Shown in pieces: positions 25,878-34,970 of a stretch of 43,590 nt of DNA (the first letter of the stretch is position 1; every line of letters starts with the position of its first letter). This DNA comes from Rhodospirillales bacterium (lineage in GTDB: Bacteria; Pseudomonadota; Alphaproteobacteria; Rhodospirillales; SHVU01), in NCBI GenBank assembly GCA_009691105.1, contig SHVU01000015.1, positions 1 through 43,590 of the forward strand, in the 5' to 3' direction. The position numbers and the translations under genes were made by a program. The notes beneath the pieces were generated by a model. It saw nothing but the letters and a program-made list of their open reading frames with translations, made no database searches and was not told where the DNA came from.

Positions 25878-28800
25878 ATGCATTTCGAGTCGCGCCTTTG
25901 GAAATTCACCGAGGGCGTCCGCCTTCGCATGCTCGGCGCGGTCCTGGTCGGTCTCGTGTCGGTCGGTCTTGGCGTCACCCGCCTCGGCTTGCTCGGCTGG
26001 CTGATCGCCCAGGTCTTTACCGGCCTCGATATCACGACCCTCGCCATGCCCGTCGGCGAGATCGCCGGAGTCATGATCTTGCGGGGGATCTTCGAGCATT
26101 GGCGGATCGTCGTCGCCCACGAGACAGCGGCGCGGGTTCAGAAAAAACTGCGCCGCGCCATCTACGACAAGATCGCCGAACTCGGCCCCGGCACGGTCGG
26201 CCGCAAACGCTCCGGCGCTCTGACGCTGTCCATGATCGACGGTGTCGAGCAACTAGAAACCTATTTCGGACAGTTCCTGCCGCAGTTCCTGATCGCGCTG
26301 CTGACGCCGTTCTTGATCTTCGCGGCCATCGCCTTCATCGATCTGCCGGTCGCCGGCGTCTTGCTGGGCTTCGCGGTCCTGGCCCTGTTCGCACCGGCGG
26401 CGTGGCATCGCTTCGACGTCACCAATTCGAGCCGGCGGCAAAAAGCCTACGCCACCTTCGCCGCCGAATTTCTGGATTCGATCCAAGGCCTTGCCACCTT
26501 GAAAGCCTTTGGCCAAAGCAAGGCGCGGGCCGACCGGCTCGACGTCGAGGCCCACGATCTTTTCCGCCGCACCATGGCGGTGCTCGCCACCAACACTCTG
26601 GCGCGCGGCATTACCGACAGCGCCATTGCCTGCGGCGCTGCGGCAGCGCTTGCGATCGGCGCGTTCCGCGTCGAAGCCGGCGACATGTCGCTGGGCGCGT
26701 TGCTGATCATTTTGATGCTCGGCGTGGAAATCTTCCGGCCGATGCGCGAGCTGCGCAGCGTTCTGCACCAGGGCATGGTCGGAATGGCCGCGGCCCAAGG
26801 GCTCTACCAGATATTCGAAGACCATCCGCTGGTGGTGGACGCGCCGGTGACGGCGGCCTGTCCACGGCTCGAACCGACCATCGCCTTTGAGGACGTGCGT
26901 TTCAGCTATCCGGGAACGTCGCGCATCGTCCACGAAGGTCTCAGCTTCCAGGCCGCGGCCGGTGAGCGGATCGGCCTCGTCGGGCCGTCCGGCTCCGGCA
27001 AGTCGTCGATCGTTCGACTCCTATTGCGCTTCTACGATCCCGACCGCGGCACCATCCAGATGGGCGGGCACGATCTTCGCACGCTGTCGTTCGCCGAGAT
27101 CCGGTCTATGATCTCGGTCGTCAATCAGGACACCTTCCTGTTCCACGGCACGGTCGACGACAATATCCGCATGGGCCGGCCCGACGCCGCCCAAGCCGAT
27201 ATCGAGGCCGCGGCCCGGGCCGCTAACATCCACGATTTCGTGACGACGTTGCCCCAAGGCTATCAAACGGTGATTGGCGAGAAGGGCATCAAGCTATCCG
27301 GCGGCCAGCGCCAGCGCGTCGCCATTGCCCGGGCGTTGTTGCGCGATACGCCAATCCTGGTGCTCGACGAAGCGCTCTCCGCCGTCGACGCGGAAAACGA
27401 AGCGATCATCCAAGAGGCCCTGGATCGGCTGATGCGCTGCCGGACGACATTGATCCTGGCGCATCGTCTGTCGAGCATCATCGATTGCGATCGCATCCTG
27501 GTGCTCGACGGCGGTCGGGTCGCCGAAAGTGGCCGCCACGACGCTCTCATGAAAACCGGCGGTCTCTATGCGCGCCTGATGGCCGAGCAGGCCCGTGAAT
27601 CCGGCGCCGCTTCCGGCACCGCACGCGTTGCAGCCCGCGCCGAAGCGGTCCGCGAGACCATTGCCGATACGCCGGGGGGCGCCGTGAAGCCCCTCACCGA
27701 AGGCATCATCAAGGCGGAAGGCCTGAACTGGTTCCAACTGATCGCGACGCTGATGGCCGTGGTCATGCCGTGGAAAGGTCGCCTCACGGCGACCTTCGGC
27801 TTCGGTGTCTTGCGGGTCATCGCGTTCATCGGCGTCGGCGTGTTCAGCGCCTTGATCGTCTATGCCCTCAAGCACGGCCAACCGTTCGAACCTTGGCTGT
27901 TGTGGCTCGGCATCGTTGCATCGCTCGCCGGGCTCTTGCATTGGCTCGAGTCATGGATCGCCCACGACATGGCGTTTCGCCTGCTGGCGGTCATGCGGAT
28001 TGATGCGTTCCGCAAGCTCGACGCTTTGGCCCCGGCCTATCTCGTCCGGCGGCGCACCGGCGATCTGATGGCGCTCGCCACCCACGACATCGAGCTGATC
28101 GAATATTTCTTCGCGCATACCGTGGCTCCGGCTTTCGTCGCGATCCTCGTGCCGAGCGTCGTGCTCGTCGTCTTGAGCTCGGCGAGTCCGTGGATCGCGC
28201 TCGCCCTGGTGCCGTTCCTCTTCGCCGTCGGACTGAGCCCCTTCGTCATGCGCAAGCGCTTAGACCGGCTCGGCTCGGCAGCGCGCGAAGCCGCCGGTGA
28301 ACTCGGTGCCTTTTCGATCGACTCGGTCCAAGGCCTTGGCGAGATCGTCGCGTTCCAGCAAGAAAAGCGGCGCGGCGATCATCTCGATCGCCTCTCGGAT
28401 CGTCACATCGGGCTTCGCCTGCCGTTCTTCAGCGAGCTGACATTGCAGCAAAGCCTGCTCGAAGTGCTCACCGGTCTCGGCGGTCTCGCCGTCGTCGTCA
28501 CTGGCGCGACATTGGCCGCTCAGGGTGCGATCGATCCGGCGTTCCTGCCTCTCTACACGTTGCTGGCGATGGCGGCGTTCTTGCCGGTCTCGGAGATCGC
28601 CCAGATCGGTCGCCAGCTTGCCGATACGTTGGGTGCGACGCGGCGAGTCTATGCGTTGCAGAACGAGCCAGTTCCGGTCAACGACGGGCCCGGTGTCCGC
28701 GCCCAGGCCGGCCCAACGGCGCTGGCCTTGGAGAACGTCAGCTTCGCGTATCCCGGTCAAAACCGGATGGCGCTGAGCAACGTCAGTTTCGCGATTCCGG

Positions 28801-29465
28801 CCGGCAAGACCTTGGCGCTGGTGGGACCCTCAGGTGCCGGGAAAACGACCACGGCACAGCTCCTCATGCGGTTCTGGGATGCCGATACCGGCCGCATCAC
28901 GCTGAACGGCACCAATCTTCGCGAGTACAAATTGGACGATTTACGCCGGCAGATTGCCCTCGTCGCGCAAGACACGTATCTGTTCAACGACACGTTGCGC
29001 GCCAACATCCTGATCGCGCGACCCGACGCGACCGCCGAAGAACTCATGGCGGCGGTCCGGCATGCCTCGCTCGACGGCCTCGTCAGCGCTTTACCCGACG
29101 GTCTCGAATCCATGGTCGGCGAACGCGGCACCAGCCTCTCCGGCGGCCAGCGTCAGCGCGTCGCGATCGCCCGGGCCTTCCTCAAAGATGCGCCGGTGTT
29201 GATCCTCGACGAAGCGACGTCACACCTCGACGCCGTGAACGAGCAAGCCGTTCGCAGCGCCCTTGATCGCCTGCAGGCCGACCGCACGACGATCGTCATC
29301 GCCCACCGGCTGTCGACGATCCGGAACGCCGATCAGATCGTCGTCCTGAAGGACGGCCGTGTCGTCGAAACCGGGACCCATGACGCGATGCTGGCCAATG
29401 GCGGGCTCTACGCGCAGCTTGTCGCTCGTCAGCTCGCCTCGGCCTACGCGCCGGCAGCCCAGTAA
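25878..29465 (+). CDS. Fused double-module ABC exporter (CydDC-like, 1195 residues)
   Basis: Two complete exporter half-transporters in one chain. Module 1: six-helix membrane domain (about 1-300), then an ATPase with GPSGSGKSS near 370, LSGGQRQRVAIARA, LVLDEALSAVD and the AHRLSS switch. After an Ala/Glu linker (about 575-640), module 2 repeats this with GPSGAGKTT near 985, LSGGQRQRVA, LILDEATSHLD and AHRLST. Both sites look catalytically competent. Family resemblance is to CydC/CydD thiol exporters and other lipid-flippase-like exporters, usually separate genes. GGAG at 25868-25871 favours ATG 25878 over one four codons upstream. The inner-membrane substrate is unknown; glutathione- or peptide-linked compounds would fit the GGT neighbour. 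Confidence 0.88.
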   Translation: MHFESRLWKFTEGVRLRMLGAVLVGLVSVGLGVTRLGLLGWLIAQVFTGLDITTLAMPVGEIAGVMILRGIFEHWRIVVAHETAARVQKKLRRAIYDKIAELGPGTVGRKRSGALTLSMIDGVEQLETYFGQFLPQFLIALLTPFLIFAAIAFIDLPVAGVLLGFAVLALFAPAAWHRFDVTNSSRRQKAYATFAAEFLDSIQGLATLKAFGQSKARADRLDVEAHDLFRRTMAVLATNTLARGITDSAIACGAAAALAIGAFRVEAGDMSLGALLIILMLGVEIFRPMRELRSVLHQGMVGMAAAQGLYQIFEDHPLVVDAPVTAACPRLEPTIAFEDVRFSYPGTSRIVHEGLSFQAAAGERIGLVGPSGSGKSSIVRLLLRFYDPDRGTIQMGGHDLRTLSFAEIRSMISVVNQDTFLFHGTVDDNIRMGRPDAAQADIEAAARAANIHDFVTTLPQGYQTVIGEKGIKLSGGQRQRVAIARALLRDTPILVLDEALSAVDAENEAIIQEALDRLMRCRTTLILAHRLSSIIDCDRILVLDGGRVAESGRHDALMKTGGLYARLMAEQARESGAASGTARVAARAEAVRETIADTPGGAVKPLTEGIIKAEGLNWFQLIATLMAVVMPWKGRLTATFGFGVLRVIAFIGVGVFSALIVYALKHGQPFEPWLLWLGIVASLAGLLHWLESWIAHDMAFRLLAVMRIDAFRKLDALAPAYLVRRRTGDLMALATHDIELIEYFFAHTVAPAFVAILVPSVVLVVLSSASPWIALALVPFLFAVGLSPFVMRKRLDRLGSAAREAAGELGAFSIDSVQGLGEIVAFQQEKRRGDHLDRLSDRHIGLRLPFFSELTLQQSLLEVLTGLGGLAVVVTGATLAAQGAIDPAFLPLYTLLAMAAFLPVSEIAQIGRQLADTLGATRRVYALQNEPVPVNDGPGVRAQAGPTALALENVSFAYPGQNRMALSNVSFAIPAGKTLALVGPSGAGKTTTAQLLMRFWDADTGRITLNGTNLREYKLDDLRRQIALVAQDTYLFNDTLRANILIARPDATAEELMAAVRHASLDGLVSALPDGLESMVGERGTSLSGGQRQRVAIARAFLKDAPVLILDEATSHLDAVNEQAVRSALDRLQADRTTIVIAHRLSTIRNADQIVVLKDGRVVETGTHDAMLANGGLYAQLVARQLASAYAPAAQ

Positions 29466-29557
29466 GCCGCGACTTTACCCGAGCCTACTTGCACCACCGT
29501 CCGGTTTCGGCCCAGATAGCGCCCGCCTTTTCCCACCCATAGAGAGGATCCAAAACC

Positions 29558-30064
29558 ATGTCTTTTTCCATGTATCAGGCTTCCGTTCCGGGCTTCGTGC
29601 AGACGATCACCGCCTTGTCCAAGATCCTCGATAAAGCCGAGGCCGATGCGACGGCACGTAAGATCGACCCGACGGTTCTTCTCAATTACCGGCTCGCGCC
29701 GGACATGTTTCCGCTGGTCCGTCAGGTCCAGACCGTGTCCGACGTCGCCAAAGGCGCCGTAGCGCGCCTCGCCGGCGTCGACATTCCGAAGTTCGAGGAT
29801 ACGGAAAAGACGATTCCGGAGCTCAAGGCACGGCTCGCCAAGACGCTCGATTTTATCCAGGGCATCAAAGCCAGTGCGCTTGAGGGTTCGGAAAGCCGTG
29901 ACGTGACCATTCCCGTCGGCGGCAAGCCGACAACCGTGAAGGGCCAGGACTATCTGGTCGGTAACGTCCTACCGAACTTCTATTTCCACGCCACGGCGAG
30001 CCACGCCATCTTGCGCCATTGCGGCGTCGCCATCGGCAAGCGCGACTTCCTCGGCCGGACCTGA
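29558..30064 (+). CDS. DUF1993 family protein
   Basis: 168-residue, mostly helical soluble protein with the DUF1993 hallmarks: MSFSMYQASVPGFVQTITAL at the start, LAPDMFPLVRQVQTVSDVAKGA, and the closing HATASHAILRHCGVAIGKRDFLG. The fold is DinB-like; no enzymatic activity is established. GAGAGGATCC precedes the ATG. It may share the ABC-exporter transcript (92-base gap). Confidence 0.88.
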   Translation: MSFSMYQASVPGFVQTITALSKILDKAEADATARKIDPTVLLNYRLAPDMFPLVRQVQTVSDVAKGAVARLAGVDIPKFEDTEKTIPELKARLAKTLDFIQGIKASALEGSESRDVTIPVGGKPTTVKGQDYLVGNVLPNFYFHATASHAILRHCGVAIGKRDFLGRT

Positions 30065-30078
30065 TCGACCGCCCGGTT

Positions 30079-30105
30079 TAGCGCCTCGATTCAACCGGGG
30101 CGCTA
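30079..30105. terminator. Hairpin between convergent genes
   Basis: TAGCGCCTC pairs with GGGGCGCTA (one G-T wobble) around a 9-base loop, between the DUF1993 stop and the amidohydrolase stop, which lies inside the right arm. No clear T-run on either side. Position suggests a shared, bidirectional transcription end. Confidence 0.35.
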
Positions 30106-31365
30106 GATCGGCAGCCGGTTTTTGACGAACTCGCCTTCCTTCATGATGACGGAGAGCTGCTCGCCCTGACCGGTGAGCAGCTTGATGTTCTTTAAGGGAT
30201 CGCCGTCGACCACCAACAAATCGGCGAAGGCGCCTTCCTTGATGACGCCGATCTGACCAGGCATCCGAACGACCTCGGCGCCAACCGTCGTCGCACTGCG
30301 AATGACATCCGCATTCGACAAAACCTCGGCACGGATCAGGAACTCGTCCGATTGATACTGGTCGGGCTTGATATAGAGGTCAGTGCCAAAAGCGATCTTC
30401 ACGCCAGCCCGTTTGGCGAGCTCCAGCGAGCGTGAGCCAGCCGCGTAGACATAGGCGCGCTTCGCCATGGTTGCCTCGGGCATCTGCATCTCGCGCCCGA
30501 TCTTCATGCCGACGTCGTAGGTGACGAGAGTCGGAACGAGATACGTCCCGGCTCGGACCATTTTCCGCGCCGCGTCCTCGTCGATTAGGTTGCCGTGCTC
30601 GATGGTGCGCACGCCGGCCACGATGCAGCGGCGAATAGCGTCGGCCGTGTAGGCATGGGCCAGCACATAAGTATGCGAGCGGGTCGCTTCGTCGACCACG
30701 GCTTCGAGTTCGGCCGTCGAGTACTGCAATTGGTCGATGGGATCGTGGAGCGAACCGACGCCGCCGCCCGCCATCAGCTTGATCTGATCGGCACCGAGAC
30801 GAATTTCGTCGCGCACCGCCTTGCGCACCTCGGCGTCACCGTCGGCAAGCCGGCCGATACCGCCGGCCAGATGCACGCAGGAGCAGGGCTCTGTCAGTTC
30901 GGCTTGCGACCGGCCGTCGCCGTGCCCGCCGGTTTGGCTGATGGCGCGGCCCGAAACGAAGAGCCGTGGCCCCAGGAACAGTTTCCGTTCGATCGCCTGC
31001 TTGTGGCCGAGATCGGCGCCGCCGGCGTCGCGCGCGGTCGTGAAGCCGCGCAGGATCATGCCGCGCATCAACTCCGCCACATAAGCGTTCATCAAGGACG
31101 GCAGCATGGCTGGGGTCGTGTTCATGCCGCTGCGGCCAAGAATGCCGGCGTGATTGGCGACGAACACCATATGAACGTGACAATCGATGAGACCCGGCAT
31201 CAACGTACGGCCACCGCAATCGACGACCTGAGCCTTCGCGGCGCGGATCGCGCCTTTCGCGATCTGGGCGATCTTGCCATCGCGCACCAAGACCTGATGG
31301 CCGGACAAAAGACGGCCGCGCTCAACGTCCAGGAGCGCAAAGTTCTTGAACAGAAACTCGGTCAT
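30103..31365 (-). CDS. Metal-dependent amidohydrolase, paralogue of the one at 24078
   Basis: 420 residues, complete. Same metal ligands as its paralogue: DCHVHM, DQIKLMAGGG, LAHAY, IEHGN and FGTDLY. Long stretches are identical in both (CGGRTLMPGLIDCH, SQTGGHGDG/SQTGGHGDA, EEIRLGADQIK-like and RSLELAKRAGVK-like). An insertion FVANHAGILGRSGMN after the HxH motif differs and may shape the substrate pocket. ATG at 31365 with GAGG upstream is better than longer in-frame starts. It diverges from the DHDPS-like operon; a substrate such as a dipeptide, cyclic imide or amide is inferred only. Confidence 0.88.
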   Translation of the reverse strand: MTEFLFKNFALLDVERGRLLSGHQVLVRDGKIAQIAKGAIRAAKAQVVDCGGRTLMPGLIDCHVHMVFVANHAGILGRSGMNTTPAMLPSLMNAYVAELMRGMILRGFTTARDAGGADLGHKQAIERKLFLGPRLFVSGRAISQTGGHGDGRSQAELTEPCSCVHLAGGIGRLADGDAEVRKAVRDEIRLGADQIKLMAGGGVGSLHDPIDQLQYSTAELEAVVDEATRSHTYVLAHAYTADAIRRCIVAGVRTIEHGNLIDEDAARKMVRAGTYLVPTLVTYDVGMKIGREMQMPEATMAKRAYVYAAGSRSLELAKRAGVKIAFGTDLYIKPDQYQSDEFLIRAEVLSNADVIRSATTVGAEVVRMPGQIGVIKEGAFADLLVVDGDPLKNIKLLTGQGEQLSVIMKEGEFVKNRLPI

Positions 31366-31429
31366 GGTGTCATCCTCTGGGAGAGCGACCCGCCCCGACG
31401 GCTGGTCCAGTGGGGATTTCGGCAGAATA

Positions 31430-31451
31430 TCGACCCCCGAAAGCGGGTCGA
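31430..31451. promoter_or_regulatory. Inverted repeat in the amidohydrolase / DHDPS-like divergent spacer
   Basis: TCGACCC and its exact complement GGGTCGA are separated by 8 bases, 65 bases from the amidohydrolase start and 128 bases before the DHDPS-like start. The remaining 213-base spacer shows no gene. This is the best operator candidate for the divergent pair. Confidence 0.4.
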
Positions 31452-31578
31452 CGAAACGACAAGGATTAAGAAGTATCGCGGGGCGCCGAGGTGCACAAGC
31501 ACTTGGCAAGAGCGCATTTCCAAGGCACCCTTAGTCCGTCATGCGTCGTCGCCAACCCTTTGTACGGAGGACAGGCCG

Positions 31579-32505
31579 ATGAATAACGGTAAGGTCAATT
31601 GGACCGGAAACTTCCCGGCCGTCGTGACTCCGTTCGCGAAAGACGGCGCCATCGACGACAAAAAATTCGTCGAAAACATCGAGCTCTTGGTCTCCGAGGG
31701 CGCCGACGGCGTCATCGTTTCGGGCTCCAACGGCGAGTCCTGGGCTTTGGAGAGCAACGAGCGACTGCATCTGTTCAAGCTCGCCGTCGCCGCTGTCGGC
31801 AAGAAAGTTCCCGTTCTCGGCGGCACCGGCGGCATCATCACCAAGCGCGTCATCGAATTGACCCAGGCTGCGAAGGCCGCTGGCTGTGTGGGCGCCATGA
31901 TCATGCCGCCCTACTACGCCATGGTGAACCGCAAGGAAGTCGCCGCGCATTACAAAGCGATCTCCGACGCCGCCAAGCTTCCGATCCTGCTCTACAACTC
32001 GCCCGGTGCGACCGGCGTCAACATCACCGCCGACATCTGCGAAGAACTCGCGCAGATCGAATACGTCGTCGCCATCAAGCAGAGCGTTCCCGACTTCATC
32101 GAATTCGAGAACACACTAATGCGGTGCGGTGAGATGATCCGCGTCTTCACCGGGAACTCCGGCAAGCGCGGCTTTGCCGCTGGCCTTCTCGGCTGCGCCG
32201 GGTTCGTCAGCAGCGAAGACCCGCACGTCATGGGCCGTGACGGCATCGAGCTCTGGGATCTCTGCGTTGCCGGCAAGGTCGCCGAGGCTCGGACGCGCCA
32301 GATGACAATTCTCGCCATGAAAAACTTGGTCGGCAAGTTCGGAACGGCGCCAGCCGGGATGAAGGCCGCGATGAATCTGCTTGGCCGGCCTGGCGGTCAC
32401 GTCCGGGCGCCGTTGCTCGATCTCACCACCGCCGAGATCGATCAGTTGGCGGCGGGTCTCTCCGCGTTGGGTCTGCTCGGCGCCAAGCTCGCCGCCGCCG
32501 AATAA
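31579..32505 (+). CDS. Dihydrodipicolinate synthase-family aldolase/lyase
   Basis: 308-residue class I aldolase-type TIM barrel with the Schiff-base lysine in VVAIKQSV (Lys167), Tyr139 in LLYNSPG, and the oxoacid loop GSNGE (49-53) in place of the GTTGE of true DapA. The altered loop and the catabolic neighbours argue for a catabolic member (for example a keto-sugar-acid or hydroxyproline-type lyase) rather than lysine synthesis. GGAGG lies about 9 bases before the ATG. It is followed closely by a flavin-reductase-like gene and an oxaloacetate-decarboxylase-like gene, probably one transcript. Confidence 0.88.
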   Translation: MNNGKVNWTGNFPAVVTPFAKDGAIDDKKFVENIELLVSEGADGVIVSGSNGESWALESNERLHLFKLAVAAVGKKVPVLGGTGGIITKRVIELTQAAKAAGCVGAMIMPPYYAMVNRKEVAAHYKAISDAAKLPILLYNSPGATGVNITADICEELAQIEYVVAIKQSVPDFIEFENTLMRCGEMIRVFTGNSGKRGFAAGLLGCAGFVSSEDPHVMGRDGIELWDLCVAGKVAEARTRQMTILAMKNLVGKFGTAPAGMKAAMNLLGRPGGHVRAPLLDLTTAEIDQLAAGLSALGLLGAKLAAAE

Positions 32506-32533
32506 GCCACGGCACACCATCCTCCCGAGACTC

Positions 32534-33154
32534 ATGTTTATTGATCCCGCCGTCAGTCTGCCGCCGCCGCCGCTAGCCCACAGCCCATTCAAGGCTTTAG
32601 TTGTTCCGCGACCGATCGCGTGGGTGAGCACAGTGAGCCGCGCCGGCGTGATCAACGTCGCGCCGTACAGCTTTTTCAACGCGATCTCAGAAGATCCTTG
32701 CTGCGTGATGTTTGCGGCCGGTGGCAACCACGTCGACGGCGGCATCAAGGACAGTCAGAAAAACGCCGAGGAAACTGGCGAGTTCGTCGTCAATCTCGTA
32801 TCGCACCCGCTGCGCGAATCCATGAATAGGACGTCGGCTAACGTCGGACGCGCTGTCAGCGAGATGACATTGGCGGGTTTAGCGGCGGCACCGTCCGTCA
32901 AGGTAAAGCCGCCCCGCATCGCGGATTCGCCGGCAAGCCTCGAATGCCGCTGGCTGCAAACGATTCCCGTGCCGCATCCGCGCGCCAAAGATCGCCACGT
33001 CATGGTCATTGGCGAAGTCGTCGGCATCTATATTCGCGACGATATGATCGTCGACGGCAGGGTCGACATGACCCGGCTGCAACCGGTCGCGCGACTCGGC
33101 TACAACGACTACACGACCGTCACGGACGTCTTTTCGATGATCCGCCCTGGTTGA
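32534..33154 (+). CDS. Flavin-reductase-like / FMN-binding split-barrel protein
   Basis: 206 residues of the flavin reductase-like domain: RPIAWVSTVSRAGVINVAPYSFF (26-48) and the flavin-contact segment ETGEFVVNLVSHPL, followed by CRWLQTIPVPHP and the closing RLGYNDYTTV. It would reduce or bind FMN and might serve a monooxygenase, but no oxygenase is adjacent. Start ATG at 32534, 28 bases after the DHDPS-like stop. The next gene begins 26 bases on. Confidence 0.85.
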   Translation: MFIDPAVSLPPPPLAHSPFKALVVPRPIAWVSTVSRAGVINVAPYSFFNAISEDPCCVMFAAGGNHVDGGIKDSQKNAEETGEFVVNLVSHPLRESMNRTSANVGRAVSEMTLAGLAAAPSVKVKPPRIADSPASLECRWLQTIPVPHPRAKDRHVMVIGEVVGIYIRDDMIVDGRVDMTRLQPVARLGYNDYTTVTDVFSMIRPG

Positions 33155-33180
33155 CGGTTACCAGCGAAAGTATCGGTCTC

Positions 33181-34047
33181 ATGCACTGGACACCGCGTCG
33201 CGAACGCTTTCGCGCCCTTCTCACGAGCCGCCGATGCGTTCATCCCGGCTCGGTCTTTGATCCGATTTCGGCGCGTATCGCTGAGGACCTCGGGTTCGAG
33301 GTCGGTATGTTCTCGGGCTCGGTCGCGTCCTTCACCGTACTCGGCGCCCCCGACCTGCTGGTTCTGACCCTGTCCGAGTTCGTCGAACAGGCGAACCGTA
33401 TTTGCCGGGCTTGCACCATGCCTTTGCTCGTCGACGCGGATCACGGCTACGGCAACGCGTTGAACGTCAAACGGACCGTCGAAGAGCTGGAAACGGCCGG
33501 CGTTGCCGCTCTGACTATCGAAGACACGCGGCTGCCGCAGAGCTATGGGAAGGCAGGTAAAGCCAAACTGGTGTCCATCGATGAGGGCATCGGAAAAATG
33601 CGCGCCGCTCTTGCCGGGCGGCAGGATCCGACATTGGTTGTCGTCGGCCGGACAAGCGCCCCCTCAATTACGGACATCGCCGATACCGTCGCACGGGCAC
33701 GGGCGTACGAAACCGCGGGCGTCGATGCGTTTTTCGTTGTCGGCTTGAAAACACGGAAAGATCTAGAACAGCTTCGCGCCGCCGTGAAGATTCCGCTGAT
33801 CCTCGGATCAAGCGGTCCGGAACTTAAGGATGCGGCGGTTCTGAGCCAATTGGGCGTGGCGATCGCGCTGCAAGGGCACCAACCCTTCATGGCAGCGGTG
33901 CAGGCCACGTACGAGGCTCTGAAAGCCCTCAAGAACGGCACGCCACCGGATCGACTCGAGCGTCTCGCATCGAAGGATCTTATGAATCAATTGACGCGCG
34001 ACGCGGCTTATCAAAAATGGGTGGATGCGTTTCTCGGGCGGGACTGA
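33181..34047 (+). CDS. Isocitrate lyase/PEP mutase superfamily; oxaloacetate decarboxylase-like
   Basis: 288-residue alpha/beta barrel. It follows Pseudomonas PA4872 (oxaloacetate decarboxylase) closely: SVFDPISARIAEDLGFE, TLSEFVEQANRI, DADHGYGNALNV (85-96, metal site), LTIEDT (112-117) and His233 in QGH, equivalent to the catalytic histidine of that enzyme. It lacks the KKCGH motif of isocitrate lyase. It would turn oxaloacetate, or a related 2-oxo acid made by the upstream lyase, into pyruvate plus CO2. It ends 8 bases from the convergent pxpA. Confidence 0.85.
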   Translation: MHWTPRRERFRALLTSRRCVHPGSVFDPISARIAEDLGFEVGMFSGSVASFTVLGAPDLLVLTLSEFVEQANRICRACTMPLLVDADHGYGNALNVKRTVEELETAGVAALTIEDTRLPQSYGKAGKAKLVSIDEGIGKMRAALAGRQDPTLVVVGRTSAPSITDIADTVARARAYETAGVDAFFVVGLKTRKDLEQLRAAVKIPLILGSSGPELKDAAVLSQLGVAIALQGHQPFMAAVQATYEALKALKNGTPPDRLERLASKDLMNQLTRDAAYQKWVDAFLGRD

Positions 34048-34055
34048 TCGCTCCG

Positions 34056-34832
34056 TCAGCCGAGCGCCATCTCCGTCAACGGAACAACCCGAATACCAGC
34101 GGCTTCAAGGCCGGCTCGCACGGATCGAGCCACGGCCACGGCCGAAGGCTCGTCGCCATGCACACAAATGGTGTCGACCCGTATCGAAAGCGACTTGCCG
34201 CTGCGGGCCACGATCCGCTCGTTCAAAACCATATCAACCACACGGCGCGTAACCTCCTCTGGATCCTGCAAAACCGACCCGGCGATTTTGCGCGAGGTCA
34301 GCGCTCCATCGTCCTCGTAGGTCCGGTCGCAGAAGCCTTCTCGTGCGACCGTTAGGCCCAGCGTCTCCGCCGCGGTTTGCATCTTCGTGCCCGCCTGGGC
34401 GACATAGATCATGTCCCGATCGATCGTCTTGATGGCGCGCCCGATGGCGAGGGCGTAGTCCTCCCGCTCGGCAGCCATGTTGCTGAGCGCCCCATGCGGT
34501 TTAACGTGCGTCACTTTTGTGCCGGCATTCGCCGCGATCCCTTGCAAGGCCCCAATCTGATAGGCCGTCAAGGACTCGACCTCGCTCGGGCTCATATCAA
34601 TGCGGCGACGACCGAAACCCCACAGATCGTTGAACCCGGGATGAGCCCCGATGCTGACGCCGCCACGGACGGCACGGCCCACGATGTCCCGCATGGTCAT
34701 GAAGTCGCCGGCGTGGAAGCCGCAGGCGATGCTGGCCGACCGAACGATCTTGAGCAATGCCGCGTCGTCGCCCACGGCAAAGGCGCCATAGCCCTCACCC
34801 ATGTCGGCGTTCAAATTGACGTCACGTGCCAT
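34056..34832 (-). CDS. pxpA: 5-oxoprolinase subunit A (LamB/YcsF family)
   Basis: 258 residues. PxpA works with PxpBC to hydrolyse 5-oxo-L-proline to glutamate with ATP. Signatures: VNLNADMGEGYGAF at the N-terminus (metal/substrate residues), SIACGFHAGDF, GAHPGFNDLWGFGRR, VKPHGALSNM, and ICVHGD near the end. It faces away from pxpBC across 138 bases rather than sitting in the usual pxpB-pxpC-pxpA order, which suggests divergent control from the shared spacer. Confidence 0.95.
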   Translation of the reverse strand: MARDVNLNADMGEGYGAFAVGDDAALLKIVRSASIACGFHAGDFMTMRDIVGRAVRGGVSIGAHPGFNDLWGFGRRRIDMSPSEVESLTAYQIGALQGIAANAGTKVTHVKPHGALSNMAAEREDYALAIGRAIKTIDRDMIYVAQAGTKMQTAAETLGLTVAREGFCDRTYEDDGALTSRKIAGSVLQDPEEVTRRVVDMVLNERIVARSGKSLSIRVDTICVHGDEPSAVAVARSVRAGLEAAGIRVVPLTEMALG

Positions 34833-34887
34833 GCGTCGTTCCTCGATTGCGCATCACGGCCTTCGGTCCCAACGTCGCCGATACCAG

Positions 34888-34930
34888 TGACAAGTGGTGG
34901 CAATTGTCGCACCGTAGGTGTCGCTATACT
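34888..34930 (+). promoter_or_regulatory. Candidate promoter and dyad before pxpB
   Basis: TTGTCG (34904-34909) and TATACT (34925-34930) are 15 bases apart, shorter than ideal. The -35-like box forms an imperfect dyad with TGACAA (34888-34893). It lies in the pxpA-pxpB divergent spacer, so a regulator bound here could control both directions. Confidence 0.3.
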
Positions 34931-34970
34931 AGAACCACGCGATAAAAATCGAGCGGGGTCGGGGAGGCGA

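Noticed and set aside
30595-31578. Plus-strand open frame extending far upstream of the DHDPS-like gene
   Set aside because: It is antisense to the amidohydrolase, and the ribosome site at 31566-31570 plus family alignment place the true start at 31579.
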